A DNA stretch of 36,929 nucleotides, taken from Desulfovibrio sp. (GTDB taxonomy: Bacteria > Desulfobacterota > Desulfovibrionia > Desulfovibrionales > Desulfovibrionaceae). The notes under the pieces were generated by a model that worked only from the letters and a program-made list of their open reading frames with translations, had not been told where the DNA came from and did no database searches. The DNA is taken from the NCBI GenBank assembly GCA_024699605.1, contig JAILPJ010000104.1, positions 1 through 36,929 of the forward strand, in the 5' to 3' direction. Below are positions 33,227 to 36,929 of the stretch, piece after piece. The position numbers and the translations under genes were made by a program. Within the stretch, counting starts at the first letter, position 1; the number at the start of each line of letters is the position of its first letter.

Positions 33227-33322
33227 CTACTCTTTGCTATCCTGACTTTTTTTGCCAATTTTGGACCTAAACTTGGCTCTGTCATCCAGGCGGTCTTCAC
33301 GCGCACGGGACTTACGTTCCAT
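33227..33322 (-). CDS. Very small basic ORF carrying the repeat (31 residues)
   Basis: ATG at 33322 preceded by AGGGGG on the minus strand, then 31 codons: MERKSRAREDRLDDRAKF, ending RSKIGKKSQDSKE and TAG. It begins 27 bases after the stop of the RlmB/TrmH gene on the same strand, so it may be a cotranscribed small gene. Copy 2 of the 44-bp repeat forms its first 15 codons. The highly charged, basic sequence would suit a small ribosome- or RNA-associated peptide, but no family is recognised. Confidence 0.4.
   Translation of the reverse strand: MERKSRAREDRLDDRAKFRSKIGKKSQDSKE
33277..33320. repeat. 44-bp direct repeat, copy 2
   Basis: Second copy of the repeat at 32847-32890 with one mismatch. 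It forms the 5' part of the small basic ORF. Homologous recombination between the copies would remove about 430 bases. Confidence 0.88.
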
Positions 33323-33349
33323 AAGGCCCCCTGCCAGCAAGCAAAACGC

Positions 33350-34258
33350 TCATGCAGTCTGTCTTGAAGCGCACAGGCCGATGAGAATGGCTCCGGCCTG
33401 GGCTACATTTAAGGAATCAAATTTGCGTGCGTGTGGAATGGCCAAAAGCGTTGAACAGCGTTTGACGATTTCCGGGCGCAGGCCGCGTTCTTCATTGCCC
33501 AGCACGAGTACGGCCGGCAGCTGCAGAGGCGTTTTGAAGGCATTGTGCGCCTGCGGGTGGATACCCGAAGCTCCGTAAAGGCCTAAGCCCTCTTCTTCAC
33601 ACCGATCAAGTGCGTGTCCGAGATTGGTGACTCGGGCTATGGGGAGGCGTTCGAGACAGCCCGCTGCCGCGCGGCGGGCTGCGGGACCGATGCGCGCACT
33701 ATTGTGCATGGGAACAATCAGTCCGGCACCACCCAGGGTAAAGAGCGTTCGTGCCAGAGTGCCGATATTGCCAGGGTCCTGAACCTGATCCAAGGCGAGC
33801 AGCAAGGGCAGCGGTGCTTGATCAAGTTCCTGGAAGAGCTCGTCAAGGGTCCGAAAGGAAAAATTTCTAATGCGTGCTACCAGGCCTTGATGGGCGACGC
33901 TGCCCTGATTTCCCTGTCTGCGGCAGAGTGTATTGAGAAGTTCGTCCGCCACCCTCTGAAATCGAATAGCGTGCTTGCGACACAGATTCTGAATGAGAGC
34001 GATTTCTTTACCGGCAAGTTTTTGTCGGCAGAGCACCAAGTCCACTTTTTCAGGTGTTTCTTGGAGCATTTCGAGCACTGGTTTGCTGCCGGGGAGCAGA
34101 TGATCTTCCTGAAGAGAGAGCGAGTCTGTGGAAAACTGATGTGTATCCATACGATTTCCGAGAAGAAGGTCATTTGAAGGGTGTAAAAAGGCTTTTGTGG
34201 TACTCTGCCACACTTGTCCGGAACTGTCACGGCGCTGCAATTCTTTAGACTTTTTCAT
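33350..34258 (-). CDS. rRNA/tRNA 2'-O-ribose methyltransferase, SpoU/RlmB (TrmH) family
   Basis: SPOUT-class methyltransferase that uses SAM to methylate a ribose 2'-OH, most likely in 23S rRNA (RlmB-like). 302 residues. An N-terminal substrate-binding domain (LLPGSKPVLEMLQETPEKVDLVLC) precedes the knotted SpoU domain with its three motifs: LLALDQVQDPGNIGTLARTL, AVLVLGNEERGLRPEIV and IPHARKFDSLNVAQAGAIL. The start is uncertain: the first ATG (34258) lies in very AT-rich DNA without a ribosome-binding site; the ATG at 34150 (MDTHQFSTD) removes a 36-residue tail that family members do not need. The specific target cannot be settled here. Confidence 0.88.
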   Translation of the reverse strand: MKKSKELQRRDSSGQVWQSTTKAFLHPSNDLLLGNRMDTHQFSTDSLSLQEDHLLPGSKPVLEMLQETPEKVDLVLCRQKLAGKEIALIQNLCRKHAIRFQRVADELLNTLCRRQGNQGSVAHQGLVARIRNFSFRTLDELFQELDQAPLPLLLALDQVQDPGNIGTLARTLFTLGGAGLIVPMHNSARIGPAARRAAAGCLERLPIARVTNLGHALDRCEEEGLGLYGASGIHPQAHNAFKTPLQLPAVLVLGNEERGLRPEIVKRCSTLLAIPHARKFDSLNVAQAGAILIGLCASRQTA

Positions 34259-34797
34259 GTATTAGTATATATTTAATTAATATTTTTTTACTATTAATAC
34301 AATGTAACTGTGATGTCTAGATTTTTTATGCTGCTATTTTGTCTTTTTATATGGAAATTTTAGCGGATAAATTTCTGTATTTCTTCTGAAAAATAAACGA
34401 GCACAAATGACAAATGCCTATAGAAATTGACGGTAAAGACAGAGGGAATGTTGTAATAACGTGTAAGATTGAGAGTGCATAGCCAAATACGAAGGTTTTT
34501 CTTTGGTCAGACTGCGGAGGAGGATGATTATCGTTTCTTTGTCTAAAGCTCAGGCCTATATTTCCGATAATTAAGAAGTAAGCTTACGTATGAAAGGTGC
34601 AGCTTGAGAGAAAAGTTCACAGACTCACGTCTCTGCCTGTACCGAGATCTTCAGAGAGTGAACAGAAGCCCACGGCTTGCAACGCGGTGAGCTTTAGGGG
34701 CCAGAATTTTTAACCAAGGAAAAGCTGCGTTTTTGGGCGTATGCTTATGAGGCGGCGGACCTCTTTGGAGTATTCCGAAGAATCAGCTGTGTGAGCT
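34259..34797. other. Intergenic, partly very AT-rich region
   Basis: About 540 bases without a convincing gene. The first 240 bases are very AT-rich (runs such as TATATTTAATTAATATTTTTTTA) and should hold the promoter of the minus-strand methyltransferase. A 16-codon frame at 34524 with GGAGGAGG directly in front is too short to call. Before the MltD start, GGAG (34767-34770) is separated from the ATG by 27 bases holding ATTC/GAAT and AGCT/AGCT inverted repeats, loosely like the folded leaders elsewhere in the window. Confidence 0.4.
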
Positions 34798-36372
34798 ATG
34801 ACAAGAAGAACTGCCTATACCATGCTGTGTGTGCTTTTGGGCGCATCGGTTCTGCTTTCAGCCTGTGCCACCAAACAGCCTGAAAAAACAATACATACCG
34901 GTATTGTTCTCGAACCCGAAGCCACCGAAAAAGCGTTACCGTTGACGCCTGAAGAGATTCAAGCTCTGAAGAGCACAGGCGAAATTGACAGGAATCTTCC
35001 AACAACCGCTATGGCCGATGTCACCAAACAGTATATCTTTTATCTGCATGCCGGCCGTAAGCATATGACGGCATCCATTGCGCGTTGCGGCAAATATCTG
35101 CCCTATGCCCGACGTGTATTTAGCCAGCGTGGGCTGCCCAAGGATCTGGCCTATCTCGCCATTGTGGAGAGTGGTTTTCGGACAGATGCCCGCTCCCCCG
35201 TAGGTGCTGTTGGAGCCTGGCAGTTTATGCAGACAACAGGGAGTAAATTTGGTCTCGATAAAGATACCTGGACAGATGACCGTCTTGACATCTATGAAGC
35301 CACTGAGGCCGCGGCTTCGTATCTGGGCAAACTGTACCAGAAGTTCCATGACTGGCCCACGGCCATTGCCGCCTATAACGCCGGTGAAGGCAAAATGAGT
35401 CGGGCTATGCAGGAGTCAGGTGGACACAATTTTTTTGAAGTGCGCGAGCGCAATGAAATCATCTCGGAAAAAAACCGTCTGAGAGAGGAAACCAAGCAGT
35501 ATGTGCCTCGTTTTTTGGCTGTGGTGAAGATTATGCGCAATCTCAAGAGTCTCAATTTTACAGAGCTGGCTGAGGCTGAGGCTGGGGGAGTCACCCGCGT
35601 GGTGGCCGAGCCAGGAACGGATCTCAAGTCGTTTTCTCAACAGCTGAACATCAACTGGGGCGATTTCTGCCTCTTGAACCGACATCATCAGGGTGCCGTG
35701 AGTTCAGCCACCCGTCAGACCTATCTCTATGTGCCTGAAGAGAAAGCGGAAATGGCGCGCAATCTTCTGTCAACAGGCCATCAGGGCGCATATACGGGCT
35801 GGCAGGCCTGCAGGCTGGACGCTGATTGTGCTTCGTGGAAGAGCCTTGAAAAACGCTATCATGTCTCTTCAGAGAAGCTGCGCGCTGTAAATCCCGGCTG
35901 TACGCTGAAAAGTGGTGAACTGATCTATTTGCCAGCTCATGCCGCCCGGGCGCAGGCGAAGGCTGTGCCGCAAAGACCGCAGGCCAGAGCTGATCAGTCT
36001 TTCGCTCAGGCCAAAGTCAAGTGTCTGCATAGACTGGCTGCCCATGAAACACTCTATGCCGTGGCTCAACGTTACGCTGTGACTTCCGATCAACTGATGC
36101 GTTTCAACGGCATAAGCAATCCCGCAACCTTACCTGTGGGCTATACATTAAAAATTCCGCAAACTGCGCAGCCTGCTCAGAGAGCAACAGCCGGCGCCAA
36201 CGGCCAGCTGGGCAAAAAACAGGTCTATGTGGTACAAAAAGACGATACCTTCTGGAATATTGCCAAGCGTTTACATGTCTCGGTGGATGATCTGCGTCGC
36301 TGGAATGCTTTTGATGCCAATAAACTCAGAGAAGGAACACGTCTGACAGTTTATGCCCAGGCTGATCAGTAA
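34798..36372 (+). CDS. mltD: Membrane-bound lytic murein transglycosylase, MltD type, with LysM domains
   Basis: Cleaves the glycan strands of peptidoglycan, forming 1,6-anhydro ends. 524 residues. The signal peptide ends LLSAC, a lipobox, so it is a lipoprotein, probably of the outer membrane. The GH23 SLT domain spans about residues 105-260: GLPKDLAYLAIVESGF with catalytic Glu, GAVGAWQFMQTTGSKFGL, DDRLDIYEATEAAASYL and WPTAIAAYNAGEGKM. Three LysM-type repeats follow: a divergent one (WKSLEKRYHVSSEKLRAVNPG), then HETLYAVAQRYAVTSDQLMRFNG, and a last one DDTFWNIAKRLHVSVDDLRRWN. The ribosome-binding site is poor (see the intergenic note). Followed by rRNA-operon promoters. Confidence 0.94.
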   Translation: MTRRTAYTMLCVLLGASVLLSACATKQPEKTIHTGIVLEPEATEKALPLTPEEIQALKSTGEIDRNLPTTAMADVTKQYIFYLHAGRKHMTASIARCGKYLPYARRVFSQRGLPKDLAYLAIVESGFRTDARSPVGAVGAWQFMQTTGSKFGLDKDTWTDDRLDIYEATEAAASYLGKLYQKFHDWPTAIAAYNAGEGKMSRAMQESGGHNFFEVRERNEIISEKNRLREETKQYVPRFLAVVKIMRNLKSLNFTELAEAEAGGVTRVVAEPGTDLKSFSQQLNINWGDFCLLNRHHQGAVSSATRQTYLYVPEEKAEMARNLLSTGHQGAYTGWQACRLDADCASWKSLEKRYHVSSEKLRAVNPGCTLKSGELIYLPAHAARAQAKAVPQRPQARADQSFAQAKVKCLHRLAAHETLYAVAQRYAVTSDQLMRFNGISNPATLPVGYTLKIPQTAQPAQRATAGANGQLGKKQVYVVQKDDTFWNIAKRLHVSVDDLRRWNAFDANKLREGTRLTVYAQADQ

Positions 36373-36520
36373 AAACCCGGGCAATGACAACATGGCCTTG
36401 GATGATTGTCGTAAGCCGACGAGCTTGGCCGTAAGCTGAAGTACAACGCAAGTCCATGGCAAGGGCCGAAATCCAAGCCAGATCACTTTTCAGAAGCAAA
36501 AAAAACTTTTTGCAAAAAAA
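36373..36520. other. Region between mltD and the rRNA promoters
   Basis: No gene. CTTGGAT (36397-36403) can pair with ATCCAAG (36471-36477), closing a 68-base segment with further short repeats (CGTAAGC twice); it may form a long hairpin that ends the mltD transcript. There is no clear T-run. Confidence 0.35.
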
Positions 36521-36523
36521 TGC

Positions 36524-36680
36524 TTGACGTGGCGTTGAAAAAAGAGCAAATTCCCGTCTCGCGCCAAGTGCAAGCGTGACTGTCCGAACGATCTGATTTT
36601 CCTGAAGAAATTTTCTGACGAAAAAAACTTTTGGGAAATGAAAAAAAGTTCTTGACAGTGAGAGCGAAAAGATGCATAAA
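36524..36680 (+). promoter_or_regulatory. Tandem rRNA promoters
   Basis: The better one is TTGACA (36652-36657), 17 bases, CATAAA (36675-36680). An upstream TTGACG (36524-36529) with CAAATT 17 bases later is a weaker match. Each -35 is preceded by a similar A-tract block (AAAAAAACTTTT, then AAAAAAA), as expected for UP elements bound by the alpha subunit of RNA polymerase. The duplication looks like a local repeat. Confidence 0.6.
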
Positions 36681-36724
36681 CGCTTTTCGCGCCGCTTGAA
36701 AATGCGGTTGGGGGCAAAGCCCCG

Positions 36725-36750
36725 GTTTGTTCATTGACAAGTAAATAGCG
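36725..36750 (+). promoter_or_regulatory. Probable antitermination (boxA-like) leader of the rRNA operon
   Basis: TTTGTTCATTGACAAGTAAATAGCG resembles the conserved stretch upstream of many 16S genes, with a boxA-like core. Confidence 0.45.
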
Positions 36751-36811
36751 AGTGGTTTGAAAGAACTTTGAGATTCTGATTTCTGCGTAAGCAGAGATCT
36801 AGCTAAGATTT

Positions 36812-36929
36812 AAACTGGAGAGTTTGATTCTGGCTCAGATTGAACGCTGGCGGCGTGCTTAACACATGCAAGTCGAACGCGAAAATGACTTCGGTCATGA
36901 GTAGAGTGGCGCACGGGTGAGTAACGCGT
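36812..36929 (+). rRNA. rrs: 16S ribosomal RNA, 5' end (partial)
   Basis: Contains the universal AGAGTTTGATTCTGGCTCAG (36819-36838), followed by the TGAACGCTGGCGGCGTGCTTAA, ACATGCAAGTCGAACG and GTGGCGCACGGGTGAGTAACGCGT blocks. The start is placed 7 bases before the conserved block by analogy with E. coli. The V1 region is a very short hairpin (ATGAC, TTCG, GTCAT), as in Desulfovibrio and relatives. The gene is cut by the window edge. Confidence 0.97.

Overview
The window looks like chromosome of a sulfate-reducing deltaproteobacterium of the Desulfovibrio group (Desulfovibrionaceae). The evidence is the start of a 16S rRNA gene with the very short V1 hairpin typical of that group, a futalosine-type UbiD decarboxylase, a TamA/TamB pair, a flagellar fliL-fliN-fliO-fliP-fliQ run, and protein sequences that read like Desulfovibrio orthologs. 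The DNA is moderately GC-rich and densely coded, with three AT-rich or gene-poor patches (about 11.7-12.7 kb, 32.9-33.3 kb and 34.3-34.8 kb). This placement is inference from memory of families; no search was run.

Layout. 0.3-7.7 kb (+): typA, then the outer-membrane assembly pair tamA-tamB. 7.8-11.7 kb (-): a surface-sugar operon of a NeuB-family nonulosonate synthase, a LIC12162-like putative transferase and a Sel1-repeat exported protein. 11.7-12.75 kb is a gene-poor kilobase, followed by fliS with a hairpin-rich leader. 13.3-17.1 kb (-): a small RRM RNA-binding protein, the rpsF-rpsR-rplI-dnaB operon behind a near-consensus sigma70 promoter, and a lipoprotein. 17.4-18.9 kb (-): glpX and an exported protein. 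19.35-24.3 kb: alr (+), rlmH (-), a Sua5/TsaC protein (+), and a NUDIX-ubiD pair (+). 24.4-29.9 kb: a nitroreductase (-), then nadE, tgt, era and yggS (+). 30.0-32.8 kb (+): fliLNOPQ, five parts of the flagellar switch and export gate. 32.8-34.3 kb: an AT-rich island between two 44-bp direct repeats, then an RlmB/TrmH-type rRNA methyltransferase (-). 34.8-36.4 kb (+): an MltD-type lytic transglycosylase, followed by tandem promoters and the first 118 bases of a 16S rRNA gene.

The most interesting signal is not a gene. Four unrelated genes (tamA, alr, the NUDIX gene, era) carry the same roughly 45-nt leader immediately before the start codon, and a fifth (neuB) carries a shortened version. Each has a purine-rich Shine-Dalgarno-like block, then an outer stem (CAGCG/CGCTG, with a compensatory CGGCG/CGCCG copy), then 7-10 nt, then ATG. 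The inner stems differ in sequence but all pair. This suggests a folded ribosome-binding site in which a hairpin brings the Shine-Dalgarno block next to the start codon, with a competing SD:CCUCC pairing that could shut it. Other points of note are a NadE whose glutaminase domain has lost its expected catalytic residues, a TamA with a lipobox, a FliN with a duplicated N-terminal motif, and overlapping divergent start codons for rlmH and the Sua5 gene.
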